Shown: in pieces, positions 14,495 through 21,808 of the stretch | Position numbering within the stretch: the stretch's first letter is position 1 | How the letters are laid out: every line of letters begins with the position of its first letter | Assembly (NCBI GenBank): GCA_947475855.1 | Contig: CANJPN010000021.1 | Coordinates: 1-22,166 of the forward strand | DNA from: Bradyrhizobiaceae bacterium | Lineage (GTDB): Bacteria; Pseudomonadota; Alphaproteobacteria; Rhizobiales; Hyphomicrobiaceae | Reading direction: 5' to 3' | DNA length: 22,166 nucleotides | Made by a program: the position numbers and the translations under genes | The notes under the pieces: generated by a model | Told to the model about the DNA's origin: nothing | What the model saw: the letters and a program-made list of their open reading frames with translations, nothing else | Databases searched by the model: none

Positions 14495-15916
14495 TCAACT
14501 CTTGCCGGTCAGCGCCTTGAGAAACCGGTTCGCAGGCTTCGCCGCGGAACTTTCGGCGGGCTTCAACGGCGGGCTCGGCTCGGAGGCAACCTTCGCGGTG
14601 GCGAGGATCGTCACACTCGCCTCTTCGACACTTCCGCGATAGGCCGCGTAATCGTCCGCTTCGAAGCGGCCGGTCTGATGCAACGCTTTGATGCGCTTCA
14701 GCAGCGTGCGCGGACGCTCGCCAGCTTTCACTACCAGAGGCGCCTTTGCCACAGGTGCCGCCACGACAACGACGTCAGCTTCATCATCGACCATGCCGCC
14801 CACGGAACGGCCTGCCAAAGGCTCTAAGGATAACGGCGTCACGCTAGCCGACCCATCGCCCGTGACCGCCGAACCGACGTCGATGTATCCCACCACCAGC
14901 GGATCTACCGCAGCTTCCGGCAATGGCGGAGGAGAAACGTCCGCGTGATCGAGCACCCGCGCCAGCTCTTCGGCCGTCACCCCACGCGCGGCCAGAGCGC
15001 AATCGGGCAGCGCAGGCGGCCCGACACCGTCTCCCGAACCTGCCAGCGACTGAGTGGAGCCCGGTTTCAAGATCTCCTGCGGCGCAACATCCTCCCCGCC
15101 GGCGCCAGACGACCAAGGCCCGGGCGGCTCGGACTGCGGCGGCGCAACAAGAGCTGCGAACTCTCCGCGTCGCGCCCGCTCCGCGAAATGAGTATTGCGT
15201 CCGGATGCGAGAAGCGCTGCCTGTTCGATCCACCAGCCGGCCGATCCTTGCGTCGCGCCTTCGAGACGCGCCCGCCAGGTCGCGACCTCCACACTCGACC
15301 ACGCCGCGATATCCGAAAATCTGTTGACGCCCTCATGGAGCAACATCTCTACCGCTTGGCGGCTGAGACCGTCGATCAGCTCGAGCGGATCTGGCACCGC
15401 AGAAACAGCTACTGTGGCGGGAGCAACCGTTTCAGCCCGAACCCGGTCGCCCGCGTCGCGGGTCGAGAGCGAAGACGCCCCCTCAACGATCGGAAGGCCA
15501 CCATCCGCGACCTGCTCGGCGGCATTCGCTGCCAACTTCTTTACTGCCGCGACCGGCTCCGGCTTCAACCGCAACCGCGCCCTGAAAGTGTCCCCTGAAG
15601 GCTCGCTCAGCATGACGATCCGGCTCGACAGCGAACCGCTGTCCAGCACAGCAGCCCGTCCTGGAAAATCGGCTTCTAAGAGTTCGATCGTCTCGACCAA
15701 TTTCGCGCGCGCGACATAAATCCGGTTGGCCGCAAGCGCCTTCTCGAGGCCCGCCCGGAGCCCGGCACCATCGACGGCCTGCAGCGGATGTCCGCCCGTC
15801 TCGCGCTCGTCGAGCTGCCGCAACGCGCGCCAGTTTGCATCGAGCATCAACAGCTCTTCCAAGCGCTCCCGCTCGCGCCTCAATCCCTCGAGTTGTGTAG
15901 ACAGCGAAGCTGCCAT
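14495..15916 (-). CDS. long protein with N-terminal coiled coil and helix-hairpin-helix-like domain, unknown function
   Basis: A 473-residue protein not matched to a named gene. The start at 15916 has AAGG upstream and begins a plausible coiled coil (LSTQLEGLRRERERLEELLM); the frame is open to 16462, but that extension is Arg/Ser-rich, lacks a ribosome site and overlaps the start of hemB. Residues 176-239 (DPLELIDGLSRQAVEMLLHE, then VNRFSDIAAWSSVEVATWRA, then GWWIEQAALLASG) follow the helix-3-turn-helix domain of predicted flap-endonuclease-like proteins, but the usual GIG hairpin glycines are mostly lost. Residues 240-395 are low-complexity Ala/Pro/Gly. A short conserved-looking block (RPRTLLKRIKALHQTGRFEADDYAAYRG) precedes a Pro/Ala/Lys tail ending LKALTGKS. 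It is divergent from hemB. Confidence 0.72.
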   Translation of the reverse strand: MAASLSTQLEGLRRERERLEELLMLDANWRALRQLDERETGGHPLQAVDGAGLRAGLEKALAANRIYVARAKLVETIELLEADFPGRAAVLDSGSLSSRIVMLSEPSGDTFRARLRLKPEPVAAVKKLAANAAEQVADGGLPIVEGASSLSTRDAGDRVRAETVAPATVAVSAVPDPLELIDGLSRQAVEMLLHEGVNRFSDIAAWSSVEVATWRARLEGATQGSAGWWIEQAALLASGRNTHFAERARRGEFAALVAPPQSEPPGPWSSGAGGEDVAPQEILKPGSTQSLAGSGDGVGPPALPDCALAARGVTAEELARVLDHADVSPPPLPEAAVDPLVVGYIDVGSAVTGDGSASVTPLSLEPLAGRSVGGMVDDEADVVVVAAPVAKAPLVVKAGERPRTLLKRIKALHQTGRFEADDYAAYRGSVEEASVTILATAKVASEPSPPLKPAESSAAKPANRFLKALTGKS

Positions 15917-16178
15917 CGATCCATCGCCTTGCATTGCCGGCTGAGCCCGAGCCGACAGGCATCGGCTCTCTCTGCATCGTGCCCGCCAAGCGGCACCAAG
16001 ACGTGCGCTAGCAAGGCTCGTGCCGAGTAAGCACGCGGAGCCTGTAAGTCTGTCGAGAACGATACCATTACCTCGAGGCCTGCGGAAGCCGCGGGACTGA
16101 CAAATCACCCTTCGCGGTCGGTGCCGGTTGGGTGATAGAATGATGTCCCGACCCTCCAATTCGCGCAAAGGCGCTGTC

Positions 16179-17228
16179 ATGCAACGCAAAGTCGAACCCA
16201 CCCACCGCGCGCGCTCAACGCCCGATCCGCTCGAGCCTGGCCCATCCGGCTTTCCCACCACCCGTATGCGCCGCAACCGGGCCAACCCATGGTCCCGCCG
16301 GCTTGTCGCTGAGAACGTCCTCACCCCCGCCGACCTGATCTGGCCCGTCTTCGTCATGGACGGACGCAACAAGCGCGTACCCGTTTCCTCGATGCCCGGC
16401 GTCGCGCGCCTGTCGGTCGACCTCATCGTCGGCGCTGCGAAGGAAGCAGCAAGCCTTGCCATCCCGATGATCGCCCTGTTTCCCTACACCGACCCGAAGC
16501 TCCGCACCGAGGACGCCCGGGAAGCCTACAACCCCGACAACCTCGTCTGCCGCGCCACCCGGGCGATCAAGGACGCCGGCCTCGACATCGGCGTGATGCT
16601 CGACGTCGCCCTCGATCCCTATACGAGCCACGGCCACGACGGCCTGATGCGCGGCGACGAGATCGTCAATGACGAAACTCTCGAAGCCCTCGTCAAGCAG
16701 AGCCTCGTCCAGGCGCAAGCCGGTTGCGACGTTATCGCGCCATCCGACATGATGGACGGTCGCATCGGCGCGATCCGCCGCGCCCTCGACGCCGATGGTC
16801 ATCAGTCCAAGCAGATCATGGCCTACTCGGCGAAATACGCGTCGGCCTTCTACGGCCCGTTCCGCGATGCCGTCGGCTCCTCCTCTACCTTGAAGGGTGA
16901 CAAGCGCACCTACCAGATGGACCCCGCCAATTCAGACGAAGCCATGCGCGAAGTCGCCCTCGACATCGAAGAGGGTGCGGACATGGTGATGGTCAAGCCG
17001 GGCATGCCATATCTCGACGTCTGCCGCCGCGTATCCGATACATTCGGCGTGCCGACTTTCGCCTATCAGGTCTCCGGAGAGTACGCGATGCTGGCGGGCG
17101 CTGCCGAGCGTGGCTGGCTCGACGGCGAGAAGGTAATGCTCGAAAGCCTGATGGCTTTCAAACGCGCGGGCTGCGCAGGCGTGCTGACGTACTACGCGGT
17201 CGCGGCAGCCAAGGTCCTGCAAGCATAG
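16179..17228 (+). CDS. hemB: HemB, delta-aminolevulinic acid dehydratase (porphobilinogen synthase)
   Basis: Condenses two 5-aminolevulinate molecules to porphobilinogen in the cytoplasm, the second common step of tetrapyrrole synthesis. The two Schiff-base lysines are visible: Lys219 in AYSAKYASAFYGPFR and Lys273 in MVKPGMPYLD. The metal loop reads DVALDPYTSHGHDG (142-155). It has aspartates and no cysteines, so this is the zinc-independent, magnesium-activated type found in many alphaproteobacteria and Pseudomonas. The substrate-binding segment DKRTYQMDPAN is intact. The start at 16179 has AAAGG about 8 nt upstream and gives 349 residues; ATGs at 16140 and 16143 are alternatives with weaker sites. 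It converges with a Bug-type gene, 9 bp apart. Confidence 0.95.
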   Translation: MQRKVEPTHRARSTPDPLEPGPSGFPTTRMRRNRANPWSRRLVAENVLTPADLIWPVFVMDGRNKRVPVSSMPGVARLSVDLIVGAAKEAASLAIPMIALFPYTDPKLRTEDAREAYNPDNLVCRATRAIKDAGLDIGVMLDVALDPYTSHGHDGLMRGDEIVNDETLEALVKQSLVQAQAGCDVIAPSDMMDGRIGAIRRALDADGHQSKQIMAYSAKYASAFYGPFRDAVGSSSTLKGDKRTYQMDPANSDEAMREVALDIEEGADMVMVKPGMPYLDVCRRVSDTFGVPTFAYQVSGEYAMLAGAAERGWLDGEKVMLESLMAFKRAGCAGVLTYYAVAAAKVLQA

Positions 17229-17237
17229 CGCCAGCCG

Positions 17238-18215
17238 TCAATTCTTTTTCGCCAAGCCGACCAGCTTGGCGATCCCATCGACGCGCTTGCGGATTTCGGC
17301 GATGGAGGCCGCGAACTCCTCCGGTCCGCTCGTCTCGACGATCTGGGCGGCCGCCGTGATCTTCGCCGCCATCGCTGGCTCCGTCGCAATCGCGATGAAG
17401 TCCCCCCCGACACGCTTGCGCAATTCGAGCGACATATCCCGCGAACCGAATGCTCCGATCAACGAGACGGATTCGAGCGACGGATAGCCAGACTCGACCA
17501 CCGAGGGGACTTTGGGCTCGATCGCCGCACGCTTCCTGTCCGCCACCGCCAGCAACTTGATCTTGCCCGCACTCACCTGGGCGACCGCCACGGTGTGGGA
17601 CACGCCCAGGATATGAATCCTGTTCTCGCCTAGATCAATCGGTGCCTGAACGATGTCGCGGTATGGCACTTTGGACATCGTAAGCCCCTGCTCGCGGAGG
17701 AAGCCGTCGAACACGAACTCGGTGTAGCCCGGTGTCATTCCATAATTGAACTTGCCTGCGTTGGCCTTCACCAGCGCGACGAACTCCTTCAGGTCGTTGG
17801 CTGGCGAAACGGCAGGCGCAGCAAGCACGAGCAGCGACTTCGATATCCGTACGATCGGCGCGAGATCCCGCTCCGGATCGTAGGGTAGAGTTGCGTGCAT
17901 GTAGGGGTGCACGACGAACACGCTCGTCGGCGAGAAGAACATCACATGATCGTCCTTGGCCGAGACGACGCTTCCGATCGAGAGCAAACCATCACCACCC
18001 GGCCGGTTCTCGACGACGACAGCCTGTCCCCATTTCGCCTGCAGACGCTCGGCGAGCAATCGCGCGGTCACGTCGGTCGCAGATCCAGCACCAAACGGCA
18101 GGACGAGACGCACGCTGCGCTGCGGCCAGGCTTGAGCATCCGCAACTGGGGCACGAAGGCTAAGAGCCGCCAGTAGGCCCACGAGGCAAAGGATGTGCTT
18201 TACAGCTCTGCGCAT
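17238..18215 (-). CDS. Bug-family (TctC-like) tripartite tricarboxylate transporter substrate-binding protein
   Basis: Periplasmic receptor of about 325 residues. The start at 18215 is fixed by GGAGG 6 nt upstream. A signal peptide (RAVKHILCLVGLLAALSLRA, cleaved near ADAQ-AW) is followed by the family opening WPQRSVRLVLPFGAGSATDV, the segment VVENRPGGDGLLSIG, and the Bug core KANAGKFNYGMTPGYTEFVF, VPYRDIVQAPIDL, IKLLAVADRKR and PKVPSVVESGYPS. Bug proteins bind carboxylates and related small acids. No TctA or TctB membrane subunit is nearby, a common situation for these receptors. It is preceded on the same strand by a 25-codon ORF and a terminator-like hairpin, which may regulate it. Only about a quarter of its residues appear to match the second Bug protein at 18676-19662, so this is not a recent duplication. 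Confidence 0.9.
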   Translation of the reverse strand: MRRAVKHILCLVGLLAALSLRAPVADAQAWPQRSVRLVLPFGAGSATDVTARLLAERLQAKWGQAVVVENRPGGDGLLSIGSVVSAKDDHVMFFSPTSVFVVHPYMHATLPYDPERDLAPIVRISKSLLVLAAPAVSPANDLKEFVALVKANAGKFNYGMTPGYTEFVFDGFLREQGLTMSKVPYRDIVQAPIDLGENRIHILGVSHTVAVAQVSAGKIKLLAVADRKRAAIEPKVPSVVESGYPSLESVSLIGAFGSRDMSLELRKRVGGDFIAIATEPAMAAKITAAAQIVETSGPEEFAASIAEIRKRVDGIAKLVGLAKKN

Positions 18216-18312
18216 TTCGCCCTCCAAAATTTCGATTGGCGGATACTATGGCAACAATCCGGCCTGAGAAAGTGCCTCGCTTGGAGCTTCGGATTCATGG
18301 GATATCCAGACT

Positions 18313-18340
18313 CAAAAGGGCCGCCCTTTCGAGCGGCCCC
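18313..18340 (-). terminator. rho-independent terminator or attenuator
   Basis: GGGCCGC (18318-18324) pairs with GCGGCCC (18333-18339) around an 8-base loop. On the minus strand the hairpin is followed by TTTTGAG. It lies about 50 bp after the 25-codon ORF and about 100 bp before the Bug gene at 18215, so it could end the small transcript or act as an attenuator for the Bug gene. Confidence 0.6.
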
Positions 18341-18390
18341 CGTGAGAATAAGCTGCGCGCGCGCCCGTTGAGGGCAGCGTAACCGGCGCA

Positions 18391-18468
18391 TCAGGCGGAA
18401 GAGGAAGGTGCTCCCTCTGCCGTGATGATGCCCAGCCTGTTCCACAGCCCTGTCATCCCACTCGACAT
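18391..18468 (-). CDS. possible small protein or leader peptide, 25 residues
   Basis: An ATG-initiated frame of 25 codons ending in TGA. Its ribosome binding site is ideal: AGGAGGTGAT ends 3 nt before the ATG, complementary over ten bases to the 3' end of 16S rRNA. The peptide starts MSSGMTGLWNRLGIITAEG and ends in Pro and three serines, then Ala. It has one Trp, no Cys and no obvious membrane helix or signal. It is followed by a terminator hairpin and then by a Bug-type receptor gene on the same strand. No homolog is recognised. The strong ribosome site and the terminator favour a translated unit; the short length keeps this uncertain. Confidence 0.45.
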   Translation of the reverse strand: MSSGMTGLWNRLGIITAEGAPSSSA

Positions 18469-18675
18469 CGGATCACCTCCTCTCGGTTGTTGCCAATGAG
18501 CCAAGAATGGCACGACTCGTAAAACGATTCAATCGGCCGTCACCCGCCGCCACCGTTTTCCAATGAGAGTGTTGCACCACCGACCGTGGGATAGCTTCCC
18601 GGCAAACCGGGAGCCATAGTGCGCGGCAACGAGTGACGACGACGCCAAACTTGACGCTGGGACGGGGAAAACGAC

Positions 18676-19662
18676 ATGAAGCCTGGTCAAACACGCCGCC
18701 TGATGCAGGCGCTGACAACGACGGCATGCGCGGTCATGATCACCGCGGCCGCCGAAGCTCAGCAATATCCCTCCCGCCCGATCAAGCTCGTCGTACCGTT
18801 CCCTGCCGGCGGTCCCATCGACACCATAGCCAGGGTCGTCGGTGATAAGTTGCCTTCACTCCTGGGCCAACCTGTCGTTATCGAGAACCGCTCTGGCGCG
18901 GGCGGCGTTACGGGCACTGCTCTGACCGCGCGAGCCGAGCCCGACGGCTACACCTTCGCGATATCGAGCGCCGGCGCACTCGCCATCAACATGAGCCTGC
19001 AGGACAAGATGCCGTATCATCCGCTCAAGGATCTGCGGCTGTTATCGCTCGTCGCCGAGACTCCGGAATTGCTCGTCGTCAGCCCCAATATTCCGGCGAA
19101 GACCGTCGCGGAGCTCATCGCCCATTCCAAGGCACGCCCCGGCAAAATGAACTTCGGCTCGACCGGCGTCGGTAGCATGTCGCATCTGTCCAGCGAGTTG
19201 TTCAAACTCGCCTCCGGCATCGACATCGTCCACGTGCCATACAGCGGCGCGTCGCCCGCCGTGAACGACATGCTGGGCGGGCATATTCAGATGATGTTCG
19301 CCGACATCCAAGTGCTCGTCGGAAGCGTTCAGGCCGGCCAGCTCCGCGCCCTGGGCATCGGCAGCCGCACGCGCTCGCCCGTTCTCCCCGATGTGCCGAC
19401 GATGGCCGAAGTCGGCTTACCCCAAGTCGAGGTGAACCAGTGGTATGGAGCAGTCGCGCCTCAGGGCCTGCCCGACGCGGTCGCAACCAAGCTCGGCGGT
19501 GCGATCATCGAAGCGATGCGCTCGGACGAAGTGAAAACCAAGCTCGCCCCACTCGGCGCTGTCATCATCGCCAGCACGCCCGCGCAGTTTGCCGACTACG
19601 TCAAGGTCGAGATCGACAAGTGGGCCAAAGCCATCACAAGCTCCGGCTTGAAAGCCAAATAG
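18676..19662 (+). CDS. Bug-family (TctC-like) substrate-binding protein
   Basis: Periplasmic receptor of 328 residues. A signal peptide (RLMQALTTTACAVMITAAA, cleaved near AEA-QQ) leads to the family opening YPSRPIKLVVPFPAGGPIDT. Bug hallmarks follow: VVIENRSGAGGVTGT, EPDGYTFAISSAGALAIN, ARPGKMNFGSTGVGSMSHL, VPYSGASPAVNDMLGGHIQM, AGQLRALGIGSRTRSPVLPD and VPTMAEVGLP. The carboxylate-binding loops are intact, but the ligand is not predictable. The upstream GGGACGGGG is only a moderate ribosome site. An SGNH hydrolase gene follows 65 bp downstream on the same strand, so an operon linking ester cleavage with uptake of the released acid is possible. No TctA/TctB membrane subunits are in the window. 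Confidence 0.93.
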   Translation: MKPGQTRRLMQALTTTACAVMITAAAEAQQYPSRPIKLVVPFPAGGPIDTIARVVGDKLPSLLGQPVVIENRSGAGGVTGTALTARAEPDGYTFAISSAGALAINMSLQDKMPYHPLKDLRLLSLVAETPELLVVSPNIPAKTVAELIAHSKARPGKMNFGSTGVGSMSHLSSELFKLASGIDIVHVPYSGASPAVNDMLGGHIQMMFADIQVLVGSVQAGQLRALGIGSRTRSPVLPDVPTMAEVGLPQVEVNQWYGAVAPQGLPDAVATKLGGAIIEAMRSDEVKTKLAPLGAVIIASTPAQFADYVKVEIDKWAKAITSSGLKAK

Positions 19663-19727
19663 CAAAACACAACAAGATCGTCCGGTGCGCCCTCGCCATG
19701 GATGGCATAGATAAGGATCACCACATC

Positions 19728-20867
19728 ATGCCTACCATAGGCACCTGGACAACCAGCCCCGCGCCCATCGCCGATGTGTCCTTCGACGCGATCACACTGC
19801 GCATGATCGCCCGGATCAGCATCGGCGGCTCACACCCACGCATCCGTATTTCGAATGCCTTCGGCGACCAACCATTGAAGATCGGGGCGGCCACGGTCGG
19901 CCTTCGCGCGAGCCACGCCCGCATCACCGAAGGAACGCTTCGTTCGCTCACGTTCGGCGGCGAGAAATCGGCCACCGTCGCCGCGGGCGCGCTCATCGTT
20001 TCCGATCCCGTAGACCTCACGTTGCCCTCGCTTGCCGATGTCGCCATCAGCATCCATCTCGCCGCCCCCGTGCACGAGACGTTTCGCATCACCGGCCATG
20101 GCACCGCCAAGCAGACCAACTACATCTCGCCGGCCGGCGACCACACCACCTCGCTCGAATTCCCCGTCGCAACCACCACGATGAGCTGGTTCTTCGTCAG
20201 CGCAATCGAGGTCGAAGCACCAGCCGGCACGCGAGGCTTGGTGGCGTTCGGCGACAGCCTGACGGATGCCAACGTCTCAACGCCAGATACCAACAACCGC
20301 TGGCCCGATCAGCTCGCTCGCCGCATTGCGGCCCGGAAGGGAACATGCACCGTCGGCATCATGAACCAGGGCCTCGGCGGCAACCGGCTGCTGAACGACC
20401 TGACCGGCGACAGCGGCCTCAAGCGCTTCGATCGCGACGTAATCGCCCAGCCCGGCGTGACCGACGTGATCATGCTGCTCGGCGTCAACGATCTCAGAAA
20501 CCGCCGTGGCAATCCCGACGAAATCGTCACAGCCCCCACCATGATCGCCGGCTACAAACAGATCGCACAACGCGCCCGCGCGGCCGGCCTGCGGCTCTAC
20601 GTGTCGACAATCCTGCCTTATGAGAACGAGACGTTTCAGCCCGGCTGCTGGTCGCCTGATCGTGAAGCGGTGCGGCACGCCATCAATGCATGGATGCGCA
20701 CCACGGATTGCTTCGACGGCCTCATCGACCTCGACATGGCGCTACGCGACCCGGCCCACCCGACCCGGTTGCTTGCACCATGGGACTGCGGCGACCATCT
20801 GCACCCCAGCGATGCCGGGTATCGCCATATCGGCGATTGCATCGATCCAGACCTCATCGGCGCATGA
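19728..20867 (+). CDS. SGNH/GDSL-family esterase/lipase-like hydrolase
   Basis: A 379-residue hydrolase. An N-terminal beta-rich region (about residues 1-170; ITLRMIARISIGGSHPRIRI, SWFFVSAIEVEAPAGT) precedes the catalytic SGNH domain. The four blocks are present: GDSLTDA with catalytic Ser177, NQGLGGNRLL (oxyanion Gly near 218), GVNDLR with Asn254, and DHLHPS with Asp356 and His359. The N-terminal domain plus SGNH layout resembles the GDSL proteins acting on carbohydrate esters, but the substrate is unknown. No signal peptide is visible from this start, so it appears cytoplasmic. The start at 19728 has AAGGA upstream; an ATG at 19698 adds ten residues, without a ribosome site. The longer frame back to 19440 overlaps the Bug gene and is rejected. 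Confidence 0.87.
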   Translation: MPTIGTWTTSPAPIADVSFDAITLRMIARISIGGSHPRIRISNAFGDQPLKIGAATVGLRASHARITEGTLRSLTFGGEKSATVAAGALIVSDPVDLTLPSLADVAISIHLAAPVHETFRITGHGTAKQTNYISPAGDHTTSLEFPVATTTMSWFFVSAIEVEAPAGTRGLVAFGDSLTDANVSTPDTNNRWPDQLARRIAARKGTCTVGIMNQGLGGNRLLNDLTGDSGLKRFDRDVIAQPGVTDVIMLLGVNDLRNRRGNPDEIVTAPTMIAGYKQIAQRARAAGLRLYVSTILPYENETFQPGCWSPDREAVRHAINAWMRTTDCFDGLIDLDMALRDPAHPTRLLAPWDCGDHLHPSDAGYRHIGDCIDPDLIGA

Positions 20868-20990
20868 CCCACGACTGTACTGTTGAACACCCGCCAGCAC
20901 TGGCATAGGTTGCGGCAACTTCGGCCGATCCACGCTGATGGTCGTCGGCCAACAGTTCCCCTTTCAACCTCTCATCCCAACACGGAGCCC

Positions 20991-21704
20991 ATGCGCCCCT
21001 CCAAACGCAAGCCCGACGAACTTCGCCGCGTCTCCTTCGAGCGCGGCTTCTCCATGCATGCCGAAGGCTCTTGCCTGATCAAGTTCGGCAACACCCATGT
21101 GCTCTGCACGGCGAGCCTGGAAGAGCGCTTGCCTCCCTGGCTCAAGGGCCAAGGCCGCGGCTGGGTCACGGCCGAATACGGCATGCTGCCCCGCGCCACC
21201 AATTCCCGCACACGCCGTGAGGTGACAGCAGGTCATCCCTCCGGTCGCACGCAGGAAATCCAGCGCCTGATCGGGCGTGCGCTGCGCGCCGTGGTCGACC
21301 TTCCCAAACTCGGCGAGCGGCAGATCTCGATCGACTGCGATGTGATCCAGGCCGACGGCGGAACGCGCACCGCGGCGATCACCGGCTCGTGGATCGCGCT
21401 GCACGATTGCATCAAGTGGATGGAAACGCGCTCGATGGTGAAGGAAGGCGTGCTGCGCGATCAGGTCGCCGCCGTCTCCGCCGGCATCTACGCCGGCTCA
21501 CCCGTGCTCGACCTCGACTACGCCGAGGACAGCGAAGCCGACGCCGACGCCAACTTCGTCATGACCGGCAACGGCGGCATCGTCGAAGTCCAGGGCACGG
21601 CCGAGAAAGAGCCGTTCAGCCAGGAGAAGTTCGACGAGCTGATGGGCCTTGCTCGCAAGGGCATCAAGGAACTCGTCTCGCTGCAGAAGCTGACTGTTGC
21701 GTGA
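20991..21704 (+). CDS. rph: RNase PH
   Basis: Phosphate-dependent 3' to 5' exoribonuclease of 237 residues that trims tRNA precursors and stable RNAs. The opening RPSKRKPDELRRVSFERGF, the segment GNTHVLCTASLEERLPPWL, and GWVTAEYGMLPRATNSRTRRE are all canonical. The phosphate/active-site region SGRTQEIQRLIGRALR and the DCDVIQADGGTRTAAITG motif are intact, as is the C-terminal NFVMTGNGGIVEVQGTAEKE. The start at 20991 has CGGAG close upstream; the frame is open to 20883 but that part is not conserved. Length matches the family. In many alphaproteobacteria rph is followed by rdgB; here a palindromic repeat and a VOC-family gene follow. Confidence 0.96.
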   Translation: MRPSKRKPDELRRVSFERGFSMHAEGSCLIKFGNTHVLCTASLEERLPPWLKGQGRGWVTAEYGMLPRATNSRTRREVTAGHPSGRTQEIQRLIGRALRAVVDLPKLGERQISIDCDVIQADGGTRTAAITGSWIALHDCIKWMETRSMVKEGVLRDQVAAVSAGIYAGSPVLDLDYAEDSEADADANFVMTGNGGIVEVQGTAEKEPFSQEKFDELMGLARKGIKELVSLQKLTVA

Positions 21705-21706
21705 CG

Positions 21707-21796
21707 CGTAGGTTGGGTCGAGGGCCACTTGGCCCGAGGCCCAACATTCACGCGTTGCTTGCCGATGTTGGGCCTCGCAGCGCTCGACCCGACCGA
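21707..21796. repeat. large nested palindrome (REP-type) between rph and the VOC gene
   Basis: An outer stem GTTGGGTCGAG (21712-21722) pairs with CTCGACCCGAC near 21783-21793, and an inner stem CGAGGCCCAACAT pairs with ATGTTGGGCCTCG around a short loop. A local GGCCACTTGGCC hairpin is also present. The TAGGTTGGGTCGAG and TGTTGGGCCTCG strings are typical of an interspersed repeat common in proteobacteria. Its place between codirectional genes suggests a role in mRNA end formation or stability. Confidence 0.75.
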
Positions 21797-21808
21797 CGAG
21801 GCCCACCG

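Larger units (their letters stand above)
18216..18675. other. 460-bp divergent spacer between two Bug-type genes
   Basis: It contains a 25-codon ORF and its terminator on the minus strand (both given separately). The remaining roughly 200 bp before the start at 18676 should hold divergent promoters, but no -10/-35 pair is convincing. A longer ORF on the complement of 18200-18445 is rejected because of poor composition. Confidence 0.5.

Noticed and set aside
15917..16462. N-terminal extension of the helix-hairpin-helix-like protein to 16462
   Set aside because: The extra 182 residues are Arg/Ser-rich without a domain, lack a ribosome site and run through the 5' part of hemB.
18470..18481. Plus-strand GGATCACCTCCT resembling the 3' end of 16S rRNA
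   Set aside because: Only about 12 nt match and no rRNA sequence precedes it. It is better explained as the ideal Shine-Dalgarno site of the minus-strand 25-codon ORF.
19440..19727. Extension of the SGNH hydrolase frame into the Bug gene
   Set aside because: This segment is an out-of-frame reading of the conserved Bug C-terminus; the ATG at 19728 has a ribosome site and begins the recognisable protein.
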